Shown: positions 23,085 to 32,330 of the stretch, one piece after another
Layout of the letters: each line of letters starts with the position of its first letter
Numbering within the stretch: the first letter of the stretch is position 1
Assembly (NCBI RefSeq): GCF_004006315.1
Contig: NZ_CP026530.1
Coordinates: 734,501-798,500, forward strand
Direction of reading: 5' to 3'
Origin: Nautilia sp. PV-1
Lineage (GTDB): Bacteria; Campylobacterota; Campylobacteria; Campylobacterales; Nautiliaceae
DNA length: 64,000 nucleotides
Position numbers and translations under genes: made by a program
The notes under the pieces: model-generated
The model's database searches: none
Seen by the model: only the letters and a program-made list of their open reading frames with translations
Told to the model about the DNA's origin: nothing

Positions 23085-24086
23085 TTATTTTTTGTTTGCT
23101 ATATCTTTTACCGCTCTGTATGCATGGTTAAATGCAAGTGCGATACTTCCCGCGCTTGTAACAACGTCACCGATTACATATAAACCTTCCACGTTGCTTT
23201 CCATTGTTTCTTCATTATATGCAGGCTCTCCCCATTCGTTAAGCTCGATACCGCTGTTTTTAAGAAAATCAACAGGGCTTGTTCCTCCAAGAGCATATAC
23301 AACTCTGTCGTAAACTTCGCTTGTTCCGTCTTTAAAATTAACTTTTACTCTCGGAGGAGTTACACCGTCTTCTTCATAAGGTTCAACGCTCTCAACGTCA
23401 ACACCCAGTTTTGAGTGAAGTTTTCCTTCAGCTATGTATTTTTCTACTATTTCTTTATTTGTAGGGTTCATTCTTGTGATTTCGGCTCTTCTGTAGTTTA
23501 GTGTTACGTCACATCCGATATTCATATCTACAAGTCCGTATGCATATTCTCCGGCTGTATCTCCGCCGCCTACTACCATTACTTTTTCGCCAGGCTGAAC
23601 TTTGTCCAGATTAAAATTAAGTCTCGGTCTGATTTTTCCAGGGAATTTATATCCAGGTTTGTTAGGTTTGCCCATTCTGCCTATCGCGATAATTACTTTT
23701 TTTGCCTGAATTACGCCTAGTTCGTGGTCTGAACCAATTTCAAAAAAACCATTGCTATTTTTTTCTACCGCATATACGTGATGATTATATTTGAATTTGT
23801 CAGCTACTCCGGCATCCTGGATTTTTTTCTCCATCTGCTCAAGGAATTCTTCTTTTGAACATTCTTCAAATGTAACGTTTCCTTCAAATTCGAATTTTTT
23901 ACCCTGCCAGTCTTTATCCACTCTTTTGCCAGGTTTATAAAATTTTCTGATCATATCTGAATGATTGTCTGCTTTTTCCAAAACAATAACTTTTTCAATT
24001 CCTGCAAGTTTTGCTTCTATTACACTTGCAATTCCACCAGGCCCGGCACCTATTACCACTATGTCTAATACTTTATCTAAAGACAT
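23085..24086 (-). CDS. fqrB: NADPH:flavodoxin/quinone reductase FqrB (thioredoxin-reductase-like)
   Basis: I start at ATG 24086 after GGAGT, giving 333 residues; a longer frame to 24119 lacks a ribosome site. The protein has FAD (VIGAGPGGIAS) and NADPH (VVGGGDTAGEYAYGL) motifs and a C-terminal YVIGDVVTSAGS segment, but no CxxC redox pair, so it is not a thioredoxin reductase. The segment RKFYKPGKRVDKDW closely resembles, from memory, H. pylori FqrB (HP1164), which passes electrons between NADPH and flavodoxin at the pyruvate oxidoreductase. A bacillithiol-reductase-like YpdA is the alternative name for this branch. Confidence 0.75.
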   Translation of the reverse strand: MSLDKVLDIVVIGAGPGGIASVIEAKLAGIEKVIVLEKADNHSDMIRKFYKPGKRVDKDWQGKKFEFEGNVTFEECSKEEFLEQMEKKIQDAGVADKFKYNHHVYAVEKNSNGFFEIGSDHELGVIQAKKVIIAIGRMGKPNKPGYKFPGKIRPRLNFNLDKVQPGEKVMVVGGGDTAGEYAYGLVDMNIGCDVTLNYRRAEITRMNPTNKEIVEKYIAEGKLHSKLGVDVESVEPYEEDGVTPPRVKVNFKDGTSEVYDRVVYALGGTSPVDFLKNSGIELNEWGEPAYNEETMESNVEGLYVIGDVVTSAGSIALAFNHAYRAVKDIANKK

Positions 24087-24305
24087 ATAGACTCCTTTTT
24101 TATTTGAATTATAACGCACTATATTCGCATACAGACCTCTTTGTAATAATCAGTTATTTTCTTAAGAAAAAACGTGTAAAAAAGTAACACTAAAAAGAAA
24201 TATTTATAACAAGCATATTATAAATGAATATTTATTCACCATAAATACGATAATATTGTCATTATTCTCTTAATTTGGTAAAATAATATATAAAAAAGGA
24301 AGCAA

Positions 24306-25541
24306 ATGACTGATGTGTTACAAAAAGTAAAAGAAGCGTCCAGAGTAACTGCCACCCTTACAGCTGATGTAAAAAGAAAAGTATTAAATGAAATGGCTGA
24401 AGCTTTGATTGAAAACGCAGCCGAGATTATTGAAGAAAATAAAAAGGACCTTGAGTTTGCAAAATCAAACAATCTCTCATCCGCATTAATAGACAGGCTT
24501 TTACTTGATGAAAAAAGAGTAAACTCCATGGCCGAAGCGTTAAAAGATATTGCTAAGCTTAAAGACCCTGTGGGTAAAATCATAGACGGATGGAAGCTGG
24601 ACAACGGTCTTAGAATTGAAAAGGTAAAAATACCTATCGGAGTTATTGGGATAATATACGAAAGCAGACCTAACGTAACAAGCGACGCCGCGGGGCTATG
24701 TTTTATGAGCGGAAACGCATGTATCCTTAAAGGCGGCAAGGAAGCCATGCATTCCAATATTTCAATAATAAATATTTTACAAAACGTATTAGAAAAAAAT
24801 TCTCTTCCTAAAGAAGCGGTTTCACTGCTTCCGGATTATTCCAGAGAAGGTGTTTATAAACTTATCCAGGAAGATAAATATGTTGATTTGATAATTCCTA
24901 GAGGCGGGGAAAAACTGATTAAATTTGTAAGCGAAAATTCAAAAGTGCCCGTAGTCAAACATGATAAAGGGCTTTGTCATATTTATGTGCATAAAGACGC
25001 GGATATCGAAGAAGCGGTAAAAATCTGCGTAAACGCAAAAGTTCAGCGCCCTGGTGTATGCAATGCCGTTGAAACGCTTTTAATTGATTATGATATAAAA
25101 GATAAAATACTTCCAGAATTAAAAAAAGAGATGGAAAAAGAGGGTGTAGAGCTTAGAGGATGTGAGAAAACACTGGAAGTTATAAATATAAATAAAGCGG
25201 ATGAAGAAGACTGGAATACTGAATATTTAGATAAAATTCTCTCTATAAAAATAGTCGGAGGGGTTGACGAGGCGATTGAACATATTGAAAAATACGGTTC
25301 AGGCCACAGCGATTCTATAATCACTGAAAACTATACGGCCAGCGAAGAGTTTTTAAACAGAGTTGACAGCGCGTGCGTATACGTAAACGCTTCTACAAGA
25401 TTTACGGACGGAGGAGAGTTCGGTTTCGGTGCTGAAGTCGGAATATCGACCAATAAACTTCATGCCAGAGGTCCTATGGGAATTGATGATCTGACAACAT
25501 ATAAATATAAAATATACGGAAACGGCCAGATCAGAAAATAG
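24306..25541 (+). CDS. proA: Gamma-glutamyl phosphate reductase
   Basis: NADPH-dependent second step of proline synthesis. The 411-residue aldehyde-dehydrogenase-fold protein has GVIGIIYESRPNVTSDAA, the catalytic Cys in QRPGVCNAVETLL near residue 250 and the C-terminal GFGAEVGISTNKLHARGP. Start ATG follows AAAAAGGAAG. The 219-base gap to fqrB contains promoters for both directions and a 14-base palindrome TTTTCTTAAGAAAA at 24157. proB is not in the window; proC is at 58751. Confidence 0.96.
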   Translation: MTDVLQKVKEASRVTATLTADVKRKVLNEMAEALIENAAEIIEENKKDLEFAKSNNLSSALIDRLLLDEKRVNSMAEALKDIAKLKDPVGKIIDGWKLDNGLRIEKVKIPIGVIGIIYESRPNVTSDAAGLCFMSGNACILKGGKEAMHSNISIINILQNVLEKNSLPKEAVSLLPDYSREGVYKLIQEDKYVDLIIPRGGEKLIKFVSENSKVPVVKHDKGLCHIYVHKDADIEEAVKICVNAKVQRPGVCNAVETLLIDYDIKDKILPELKKEMEKEGVELRGCEKTLEVININKADEEDWNTEYLDKILSIKIVGGVDEAIEHIEKYGSGHSDSIITENYTASEEFLNRVDSACVYVNASTRFTDGGEFGFGAEVGISTNKLHARGPMGIDDLTTYKYKIYGNGQIRK

Positions 25542-25600
25542 CAGTGAAATGCCGTTTTGGCTGATTTTGTTAAACAAATAATAAATGATAAGGAGAATAA

Positions 25601-26512
25601 GTGGTAGCTATAGATTTAGGCAGCAACACAATCAGAGCCGTTAAATATGACTGTGCGACACATACCAAACTGGACGAATTCGAAAGAATAGTCAAAACCG
25701 CCGATAAACTTGTTAAAACGGACGGTATAACGGATGAAGCAATACAAAGAGTTATTAATGCAATAAACGATATGAAGCAGAGATTTAATATGTCTGAAAA
25801 CGAAAAAATCAGAGCCGTTGCGACTGAAGCTTTAAGAGCGGCCAAAAACAGAGATTATGTACTGGGAAAAATTAAAGAAAAAACCGGAATAGAATTTGAA
25901 ATAATTTCTCCTCAGCAAGAAGCTGAATATACCGCCGTAGCAGTTGAAAAATGTTTGGAGAAATGTGATTATGTTAATTACAATCATTTTCTTTTGGTGG
26001 ATATAGGAGGAGGAAGTACCGAAATTACCGTTAAAAATAAAGAAAACATCGTAAGTGAGAGTTTCAGGCTCGGAATTGTAACCATTACACAAAAACATAA
26101 AACTCCCGAAGCCATTAAATTTGCCGTTAAAAAGAAAGTAAAAGATATTAAAAACTTTCTTGATTTTGCTTTTAATACATTAAGAAAACCTAAACTTTTC
26201 GTTGCGAGCAGCGGAACGCCTACAACGCTTGCCGCTTTGAAACTCGGAATGAACTATTCCACTTACGACGGAAGCAGGGTTAACGGCACTATAGTTACTA
26301 TGGAGGATCTGGATTACTGGGCTGAAAAACTAATGAAAATGGAAATGAAAAAAAGAGAAGAACTTGTAGGAGTCGGGAGAGGGGATTTGATTATCAGCGG
26401 TATTTATATATTTAAAGAAATATTCAAAATTGCGAAATTCAAAGAATGTGTGGTCTGTGACGACGGGCTCAGAGAAGGCGTTGCCATAGAAGAGTGTGAA
26501 AAAAATAAATAA
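25601..26512 (+). CDS. Ppx/GppA-family exopolyphosphatase / pppGpp phosphatase
   Basis: A 303-residue member of the ASKHA phosphotransferase fold, with the phosphate loops AIDLGSNTIRAVKYD at the N-terminus and VDIGGGSTEITV near residue 132. It is the short, two-domain form without the C-terminal HD-like domain of E. coli GppA, as is usual in Campylobacterota. The start is GTG 25601, after AAGGAGAATAA. It hydrolyses polyphosphate and/or pppGpp and so opposes the polyphosphate use by the two PPK2 enzymes of this window. Confidence 0.9.
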   Translation: MVAIDLGSNTIRAVKYDCATHTKLDEFERIVKTADKLVKTDGITDEAIQRVINAINDMKQRFNMSENEKIRAVATEALRAAKNRDYVLGKIKEKTGIEFEIISPQQEAEYTAVAVEKCLEKCDYVNYNHFLLVDIGGGSTEITVKNKENIVSESFRLGIVTITQKHKTPEAIKFAVKKKVKDIKNFLDFAFNTLRKPKLFVASSGTPTTLAALKLGMNYSTYDGSRVNGTIVTMEDLDYWAEKLMKMEMKKREELVGVGRGDLIISGIYIFKEIFKIAKFKECVVCDDGLREGVAIEECEKNK

Positions 26513-26595
26513 TAATATTCGGTATAAAATTGTATTTCAGAAGAATAATTCAAATTAAAATGAAATAAAAATAAAAATAAAAATAACAGCTAATT

Positions 26596-26604
26596 TGCTA
26601 TAAT
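26596..26604 (+). promoter_or_regulatory. Extended -10 promoter of ilvBN
   Basis: TGCTATAAT, a perfect extended -10, 20 bases before the ilvB ATG. Upstream is an A-rich AAAAATAAAAATAAAAATAA run (near 26563-26586) that could act as an UP-like or bent element. No attenuator peptide is visible, so branched-chain amino acid control is not by classical attenuation here. Confidence 0.65.
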
Positions 26605-26624
26605 TTCGACAAAAAGGTTTTTTA

Positions 26625-28322
26625 ATGAAATTGACCGGCGCTCAAATTGTAATAGAAAGTCTTATTAAGGAAAACGTAGAGGTTGTTTTCGGGTATCCCG
26701 GCGGGGCTATTATGAATGTATATGATGAGATATATAAGCAAAATTCATTTAAGCATATATTAGCCAAACATGAACAGGGCGCTGTTCATATGGCTGACGG
26801 ATATGCAAGGGCAAGCGGAAAAGTAGGCGTTGCCATGGTAACAAGCGGACCCGGGCTTACAAACGCCATAACAGGAATTGCCACTGCTTATACGGATTCT
26901 ATTCCTATGGTGATTATTTCGGGGCAGGTTCCTACAACCGCAATCGGTACTGACGCATTTCAGGAAGTTGACGCAGTCGGTGTGACAAGACCCGTAACAA
27001 AACACAATTTTTTGGTTAAAGACGTAAAAGATCTTCCTTTTATTATGAAAGAAGCGTTTTATTTGGCTAAAAGCGGAAGGCCTGGACCGGTTCATATCGA
27101 TATTCCAAAAGACGTAACCGTAGCGAAAACAAAATTCGAATATCCGGAAAAAATAGAATTAATTACATACAAACCGACATACAGAGGAAACAAAAGAGCG
27201 ATTAAAAGAGCTGTAGACGCGATAAAAAGAGCTAAAAAACCTGTATTTTACGTAGGAGGAGGGGCTGTTTTAAGCGGAGCGTACGAACTGGTAAGAGAAG
27301 TTGTAAAACTTACAAAAATACCTGCCGTTGAAACATTGATGGCCAGAGGCGTTTTACGCTATGACTGTCCGTATCTTTTAGGAATGGTTGGGATGCACGG
27401 TACATATGCCGCTAATATGGCTATGAACGATGCGGATTTGATTATTTCACTAGGAGCCAGATTTGACGACAGGGTTACGGGTAAACTCGACGAATTTGCA
27501 AAAAACGCCGATATCGTACATATTGATATAGACCCGAGCCAAATCGGAAAAGTAGTCAATACCAAATATCCTATAGTGGGTGATTTGAAAAATGTTTTAG
27601 AAGATATGCTGCCTTTACTTATTGAGAGTATAGAGCCGGAAAGATATGAAGAATGGAGAGAGGTTTTAAACAGATATCAGGAACTTTATCCTTTAAAATA
27701 TAATGACGACGATACTGTTATAAAACCTCAGTGGGCTATACAAAAAGCAGGTGAAATAGCTCCGGAGGATACTGTCATTTCTACTGATGTCGGACAGCAT
27801 CAGATGTGGACGGCACAGTTCTATCCGTTTACATATCCTAGACAGCTTTTAACGAGCGGAGGACTGGGAACTATGGGATTCGGTTTTCCTGCAGCGCTTG
27901 GAGCTAAAAGAGCGGTTGAAGACAGACTTGTAATAAACTTTACGGGTGACGGAAGTATAATGATGAATATCCAGGAAGTCCTTACGGGCTACAAATATAA
28001 ACTTCCTGTCATAAATATTATATTAAACAACAATTATCTTGGAATGGTAAGACAGTGGCAGACAATGTTTTATGACGACAGGCTAAGTGAAACAGACCTA
28101 AGCGACGTTCAGCCTGATTTTGTTAAACTTGCTGAAAGTATGGGGGGAATCGGCTTCAGGGTTAAAACAAAAGATGAGTTTGAAAAAGCCCTCAAAGAAG
28201 CTATTGAAGCGAAAAAAGTAGCGTTTATAGACGTTCAGGTTGACAGGCGTGAAGACGTTTTACCGATGGTACCGCCTAATTCACCGCTTAAAAATATGCT
28301 TATATTCAAGGAAGACAAATGA
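26625..28322 (+). CDS. ilvB: Acetolactate synthase, large (catalytic) subunit
   Basis: Thiamine-diphosphate enzyme making acetolactate or acetohydroxybutyrate for valine, leucine and isoleucine. The 565-residue protein has the catalytic Glu in KHEQGAVHMADGYAR near residue 48, the GARFDDRVTGK FAD-region motif, and the ThDP site GDGSIMMNIQEVLT followed by NNNYLGMVRQWQ near residue 455. ilvN overlaps its stop by four bases, ensuring balanced subunit synthesis. The order ilvB-ilvN-lpxD matches C. jejuni. Confidence 0.97.
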   Translation: MKLTGAQIVIESLIKENVEVVFGYPGGAIMNVYDEIYKQNSFKHILAKHEQGAVHMADGYARASGKVGVAMVTSGPGLTNAITGIATAYTDSIPMVIISGQVPTTAIGTDAFQEVDAVGVTRPVTKHNFLVKDVKDLPFIMKEAFYLAKSGRPGPVHIDIPKDVTVAKTKFEYPEKIELITYKPTYRGNKRAIKRAVDAIKRAKKPVFYVGGGAVLSGAYELVREVVKLTKIPAVETLMARGVLRYDCPYLLGMVGMHGTYAANMAMNDADLIISLGARFDDRVTGKLDEFAKNADIVHIDIDPSQIGKVVNTKYPIVGDLKNVLEDMLPLLIESIEPERYEEWREVLNRYQELYPLKYNDDDTVIKPQWAIQKAGEIAPEDTVISTDVGQHQMWTAQFYPFTYPRQLLTSGGLGTMGFGFPAALGAKRAVEDRLVINFTGDGSIMMNIQEVLTGYKYKLPVINIILNNNYLGMVRQWQTMFYDDRLSETDLSDVQPDFVKLAESMGGIGFRVKTKDEFEKALKEAIEAKKVAFIDVQVDRREDVLPMVPPNSPLKNMLIFKEDK

Positions 28323-28780
28323 AAAGAATAATATCAGTAATAGTCGAAAACGAACACGGTGTATTGGCCAGAATAGTAAATATGTTCGCAGGGCGCGGGT
28401 ATAATATTACGTCTTTAACGGTTGCGCCAATTCCCAGCAGCGAATTTTCAAGAATGACAATAGTGAGCGAAGGCGATCCGAAAGTTTTTGAACAGATAGT
28501 TAAACAGCTTCATAAGCTTATTCCCGTATATAAGGTAATAGAAAGCGACGATTTTATAGAAAAAGAAATGGCGATGGTCAAGTTTCCTATAGAAAACCAT
28601 CTGGCAGACATAGACGCTCTTGCAAGATGTTATAACGGCAGTATAAGCAATGTGGGTGAAAAACACGTAATAGTCAGCGTAGTTGACAGACCTGCGAGAA
28701 TTGACAACTTTTTAAAAGCGATAAAAAAATATAAACCTATTGAGATAGTAAGAAGCGGGGCAAGCGTTATCGAAAGATAA
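28319..28780 (+). CDS. ilvN: Acetolactate synthase, small regulatory subunit
   Basis: A 153-residue regulatory subunit that activates IlvB and confers valine feedback. The N-terminal ACT domain starts ISVIVENEHGVLARIVNMFAGRGYNI-like (residues 4-30), followed by the ALS C-terminal domain with VDRPARIDNFLKAI. The length is that of the IlvH type. The stop codon is inside the stem of the intrinsic terminator that follows. Confidence 0.96.
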   Translation: MKRIISVIVENEHGVLARIVNMFAGRGYNITSLTVAPIPSSEFSRMTIVSEGDPKVFEQIVKQLHKLIPVYKVIESDDFIEKEMAMVKFPIENHLADIDALARCYNGSISNVGEKHVIVSVVDRPARIDNFLKAIKKYKPIEIVRSGASVIER

Positions 28781-28794
28781 CGTTTTGCTTTTTT
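28765..28794 (+). terminator. Intrinsic terminator of ilvBN
   Basis: CGTTATC (28765-28771), a GAAA tetraloop, GATAACG (28776-28782), then a T-rich tail ending in six T. The stem is perfect and includes the ilvN TAA, so termination is coupled closely to the end of translation. Confidence 0.85.
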
Positions 28795-28934
28795 GTTGTT
28801 TATATTGGTGTCTGGCCCTAATAAATTGAGAAACTGACAGTTTATTATTTATTGTTTTCTAAATAAAATTACATATGTAAGAATAGTTGATAATTATATT
28901 TATTGTATAATAAAAAAAATTGAAAAGGTTTATA

Positions 28935-29909
28935 ATGTGCGAGAGAAATCAGTCCAAAAAAACATACACATTAAAAGAAATAGCGAAATATTTGGATTTA
29001 CAATGTGATAAAGATATTGAAATTACTGGAATTAATACACTTCAGGATGCCGGTGAGACGGAAATCAGCTTTTTAGAAAATCCTAAATATGAAAAGTATC
29101 TTCCTAATACAAAAGCGGCGGCCGTTTTAATCAGAAAAGAAGACGCCGGCAAGCTTCCTGAAAATACTATAGCGCTTATTACGGATGAACCGTATTTGAA
29201 ACTGGCTTATTTAACAAAGCTTTTTGCAAAAGAGCCTTGGGAAGACGGAGGCTATCAGGTGGCGTTCAGTGCAAAAGTACATCCGGGTGTTACACTCGGA
29301 AAAGGTGCCAGAATCGGTAAAAATACGGTAATTATGCCGGGATGTGTAATAGGTCCTGATGTTGATATAGGCGAAAACTGCGTTATTTATCCTAATGTTA
29401 CCGTTTACAGAGATACCAAAATCGGAAACAACGTAAGAATACATGCCGGCACTGTTATCGGAAGCGACGGTTTCGGATATGCTCATACGAAAGACGGCAG
29501 ACATGTAAAAATATATCATTTAGGATATGTTGAAATAGAAGATGACGTCGAAATAGGTGCAAATACGGCCGTTGACAGGGGCGTGTTCGGTAAAACGATT
29601 ATAAAAAAAGGCACTATTATCGATAATCTCGTTCAGATTGGACATAACTGCGAAGTCGGTGAATGCTCTATAATGGTCGGGCAGTCAGGTCTGGCGGGCA
29701 GTACCAAGCTCGGAAGAAATGTAATTATGGGCGGACAGGCTGCTACGGCCGGACATTTGGAAATTGCCGATTTTACAACTATTGCGGCAAGAGGAGGAGT
29801 GTCTAAAAGTATCAAAAAACCGGGTGTTTATTCAGGGTTTCCGTTAATGCCTCACAAACAGTGGCTTAAACTTCAGGGCGTATTAAGCAGACTTCTTAAA
29901 AAATCTTGA
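28935..29909 (+). CDS. lpxD: UDP-3-O-acylglucosamine N-acyltransferase LpxD
   Basis: Third committed step of lipid A synthesis. I start at ATG 28935, after AAAAGG, rather than TTG 28920, giving 324 residues. An N-terminal uridine-binding domain (TYTLKEIAKYLDL to FAKEPW) is followed by a left-handed beta-helix of hexapeptide repeats from about residue 105 (VHPGVTLGKGARIGKNTVI and on) and a C-terminal helix. The catalytic His lies in LVQIGHNCEVGE. The 150-base gap upstream holds a TATAAT at about 28900 and a short GTGTCTGGCCC segment that resembles a repeat remnant. Confidence 0.95.
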   Translation: MCERNQSKKTYTLKEIAKYLDLQCDKDIEITGINTLQDAGETEISFLENPKYEKYLPNTKAAAVLIRKEDAGKLPENTIALITDEPYLKLAYLTKLFAKEPWEDGGYQVAFSAKVHPGVTLGKGARIGKNTVIMPGCVIGPDVDIGENCVIYPNVTVYRDTKIGNNVRIHAGTVIGSDGFGYAHTKDGRHVKIYHLGYVEIEDDVEIGANTAVDRGVFGKTIIKKGTIIDNLVQIGHNCEVGECSIMVGQSGLAGSTKLGRNVIMGGQAATAGHLEIADFTTIAARGGVSKSIKKPGVYSGFPLMPHKQWLKLQGVLSRLLKKS

Positions 29910-29973
29910 TATATATCAATCTTTTTTTTTCTTCTTTCGCTAAAATTAATCAAAAATATTTAAAGGTGTCGAT

Positions 29974-31146
29974 ATGATGGTCTATTTAGATAACAATTCA
30001 ACTACTCCTATGGATGATAAAGTTAAAGATGTTTACTGTAAAAGTACAGATTTGTTCGGAAACGTAAACGTTATTTATCAATTAGGAATAGAAGCCAGAA
30101 AAGCGATGAACGACGCGTATGATATTTTATATCCTGGGATTGGCGCGGCAGACGAAGACGATATTATTATTACTTCGTCAACGAGCGAAGGTAACAATAC
30201 GGTAATAAAGACTTTTATTGACGCCTATCTTAAAGGAAACGGTAAAAAGCATATCATTACCACTGTCAGTGAACATTCGTCAATTAAAGCCCCGTGCGCA
30301 TATGCCAAAACACTCGGTATGGAAGTTACTTATCTTTATACGGATGAAAACGGAAGAATCGATCCTAAAGAGCTTGAAAATGCAATAAGAGAAGATACGG
30401 CTCTTATAAGCGTGCTATTAGCTAGTAACGAAAGCGGTGCCATTCAGCCGATTAAGGAAATAAGCGAAATTGCAAGAAGACATAATATACCTTTTCACTG
30501 TGACGGAGCTCAGGCTATCGGAAAAGTAAAAGTAAACGTAAGGGATCTCGGGGTTGATTATTTTACGTTCGCAGCTCATAAATTTCACGGACCTAAAGGA
30601 GTAGGAGCGCTTTATGTCAGAGATGGGGCTCCTTACGTCAACCTTATTCACGGCGGAAACCAGATGGGAGGAAAAAGAGGCGGAAGCGTATATCTCAACG
30701 GTATGATAGCCATGGCCGAAGCTCTTAAGCTGGCTAACGAACACCTGGATGAAATGAATACGAGAGTTGCAAAATTAAGGGATAAACTGGAAGAAGCGAT
30801 ACTGAAAATTCCGGATACAAAAAGCTATGTGGATAAAAAATACAGACTTCCTAATACGGTTGTTGCTTCTTTCAAAGGAATTGAGGGTGAATCCATGCTG
30901 TGGGATTTAAACGTTAACGGAATATATGCCGCAACGGGCAGCAGCTGTTCGAGTGAAAGACTTGAGGGAAGCGAAGTCCTCGAAGCGCTGGGTGAAGATC
31001 CTGAAATAGCACATACGGGGATAATATTTTCACTCAGCCGTTTTACTACGGAAGAAGAAATAGATTACGTCATTGAAAAACTTCCGGGAATTGTTGAGAG
31101 ATTAAGAGCTATATCAATGACTTACGCCAAGGTTGCGCCTAAATAA
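29974..31146 (+). CDS. nifS: Cysteine desulfurase NifS (NIF-type)
   Basis: PLP enzyme that takes sulfur from cysteine as a persulfide for Fe-S assembly. The 390-residue protein has YLDNNSTTPM at the start, SEHSSIKAPC, the PLP-lysine motif AAHKFHGPKGVG near residue 207, and the active-site Cys loop GSSCSSERLEGSEVL near residue 328. Two ATGs (29974, 29977) follow AAAGGTG. In Campylobacterota NifS/NifU replace the Isc system for general Fe-S assembly, so no link to nitrogen fixation is implied. Confidence 0.95.
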   Translation: MMVYLDNNSTTPMDDKVKDVYCKSTDLFGNVNVIYQLGIEARKAMNDAYDILYPGIGAADEDDIIITSSTSEGNNTVIKTFIDAYLKGNGKKHIITTVSEHSSIKAPCAYAKTLGMEVTYLYTDENGRIDPKELENAIREDTALISVLLASNESGAIQPIKEISEIARRHNIPFHCDGAQAIGKVKVNVRDLGVDYFTFAAHKFHGPKGVGALYVRDGAPYVNLIHGGNQMGGKRGGSVYLNGMIAMAEALKLANEHLDEMNTRVAKLRDKLEEAILKIPDTKSYVDKKYRLPNTVVASFKGIEGESMLWDLNVNGIYAATGSSCSSERLEGSEVLEALGEDPEIAHTGIIFSLSRFTTEEEIDYVIEKLPGIVERLRAISMTYAKVAPK

Positions 31147-31147
31147 A

Positions 31148-31182
31148 TTGAGAATGTAGAATTGAGAATTAGAAACTTAAAA
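31148..31182 (+). repeat. 7-base repeat array between nifS and nifU
   Basis: In-register heptads TTGAGAA, TGTAGAA, TTGAGAA, TTAGAAA, CTTAAAA, directly after the nifS stop. They match the array before tsaE, but here the nifU ribosome site (AAGGAGA) lies downstream of the array and is separate from it. Confidence 0.6.
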
Positions 31183-31222
31183 ACTTTAAAACCTTAATAA
31201 CTTATAAATACAAGGAGATAAA

Positions 31223-32188
31223 ATGGGAAGAAACGATTTAATAACAGGAAACGTGTGGGAACAATATTCGAATAAAGTAATCGAAAGAATGAACAATCCG
31301 AAGTATCTCGGAGAATTTACCGAAGAAGACGCCAAAAAAAGAGGACTTAAGCTTGTAGTTGCCGATTTCGGAAGCGAAGCGTGCGGGGACGCAGTAAGGC
31401 TTTACTGGCTGGTGGATCCTAAAACCGATAAAATAGTGGACGCAAGATTTAAAAGTTTCGGATGCGGAACCGCAATAGCGTCTTCTGATATGATGACGGA
31501 GCTTACTATCGGAAAAACAGTAGACGAAGCCATGAAAATAACAAATCTTGACGTTGAAAAAGCTTTAAGGGACGATCCGAATACGCCTGCGTTTCCTCCT
31601 CAGAAAATGCACTGCAGCGTAATGGCATATGACGTAATTATTGAAGCAGCGGCAAAATATAAAGGTAAAAACGCGGACGAATTAAGAGACAATGAAATCG
31701 TATGCGAATGTGCAAGGGTTACGAGAAAAGAAATAGAAGATATTATAAGAAAACACAATGTCAAAACCGTTGAAGAACTTCAGAAATACACTGATGCCGG
31801 TAAATACTGCAAAAGCTGCGTGGCACCGGGCGGACATGAAGAAAAACCGGTATATCTTGTGGATATCATTAAAGAAGTTCAGGAACAGATGAAAAAAGAA
31901 AACTTAAAACAGGCCGCCGAAACGGAAGATTTTGAAAAAATGAGCCTGATTAAAAAAATAAAAGCGATTGAAGAGTTTTTGGATACGAAAATCAAGCCTA
32001 TGCTTGCAATGGACGGGGGAAGCCTCGAACTTGTCGATATCAGGGAAGAAGACGGAATTACGAAAGTATATATAAGATACATGGGAGCGTGTGCGACATG
32101 CGCAAGCGGAGGCGTTACGCTTCTTGCCATTGAAGACGAATTAAGAAAACACTTCAAAACGGATAAAATCAAAATCGAACAGATTTGA
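31223..32188 (+). CDS. nifU: Fe-S cluster scaffold NifU (three-domain)
   Basis: Scaffold on which NifS-derived sulfur and iron form clusters. The 321-residue protein has an IscU-like domain (residues 1-130; Cys in SEACGDAV, SFGCGTAI and KMHCSVMAY), a central permanent [2Fe-2S] BFD-like domain (IVCECARVTRKEIED and KYCKSCVAPG) and a C-terminal Nfu domain with the CxxC in GACATCASGGVT. This full-length architecture is the NIF type. Start ATG 31223 follows AAGGAGATAAA. Confidence 0.96.
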   Translation: MGRNDLITGNVWEQYSNKVIERMNNPKYLGEFTEEDAKKRGLKLVVADFGSEACGDAVRLYWLVDPKTDKIVDARFKSFGCGTAIASSDMMTELTIGKTVDEAMKITNLDVEKALRDDPNTPAFPPQKMHCSVMAYDVIIEAAAKYKGKNADELRDNEIVCECARVTRKEIEDIIRKHNVKTVEELQKYTDAGKYCKSCVAPGGHEEKPVYLVDIIKEVQEQMKKENLKQAAETEDFEKMSLIKKIKAIEEFLDTKIKPMLAMDGGSLELVDIREEDGITKVYIRYMGACATCASGGVTLLAIEDELRKHFKTDKIKIEQI

Positions 32189-32316
32189 TTTTCTAACTTT
32201 CTTTTTCTTCAGCTTTTTCTTAATAACTTTTAAAAACTTCTTTAAATAATCCTTTAAAATAAAAGTTTACTTTTTAATATTTTAGGTGTATAATATTAAT
32301 GTAAAATTAAATTTAC

Positions 32317-32322
32317 TATAAT
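32317..32322 (+). promoter_or_regulatory. -10 box of the autotransporter leader
   Basis: A perfect TATAAT 67 bases before the autotransporter start; another lies at 32289-32294. The 195-base gap between nifU and the autotransporter is AT-rich and holds these two boxes and the minigene described next. Confidence 0.5.
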
Positions 32323-32330
32323 TATTAATT

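Noticed and set aside
24157-24238. Palindromes TTTTCTTAAGAAAA and TGAATATTTATTCA between fqrB and proA
   Set aside because: Both are A/T-only or nearly so and expected by chance in such DNA; no placement relative to a clear promoter supports an operator.
29974-32188. NifS and NifU as evidence for nitrogen fixation
   Set aside because: Campylobacterota use the NIF-type pair for general Fe-S assembly; no nifHDK is present, and the NifX-like proteins are of the MTH1175 type.
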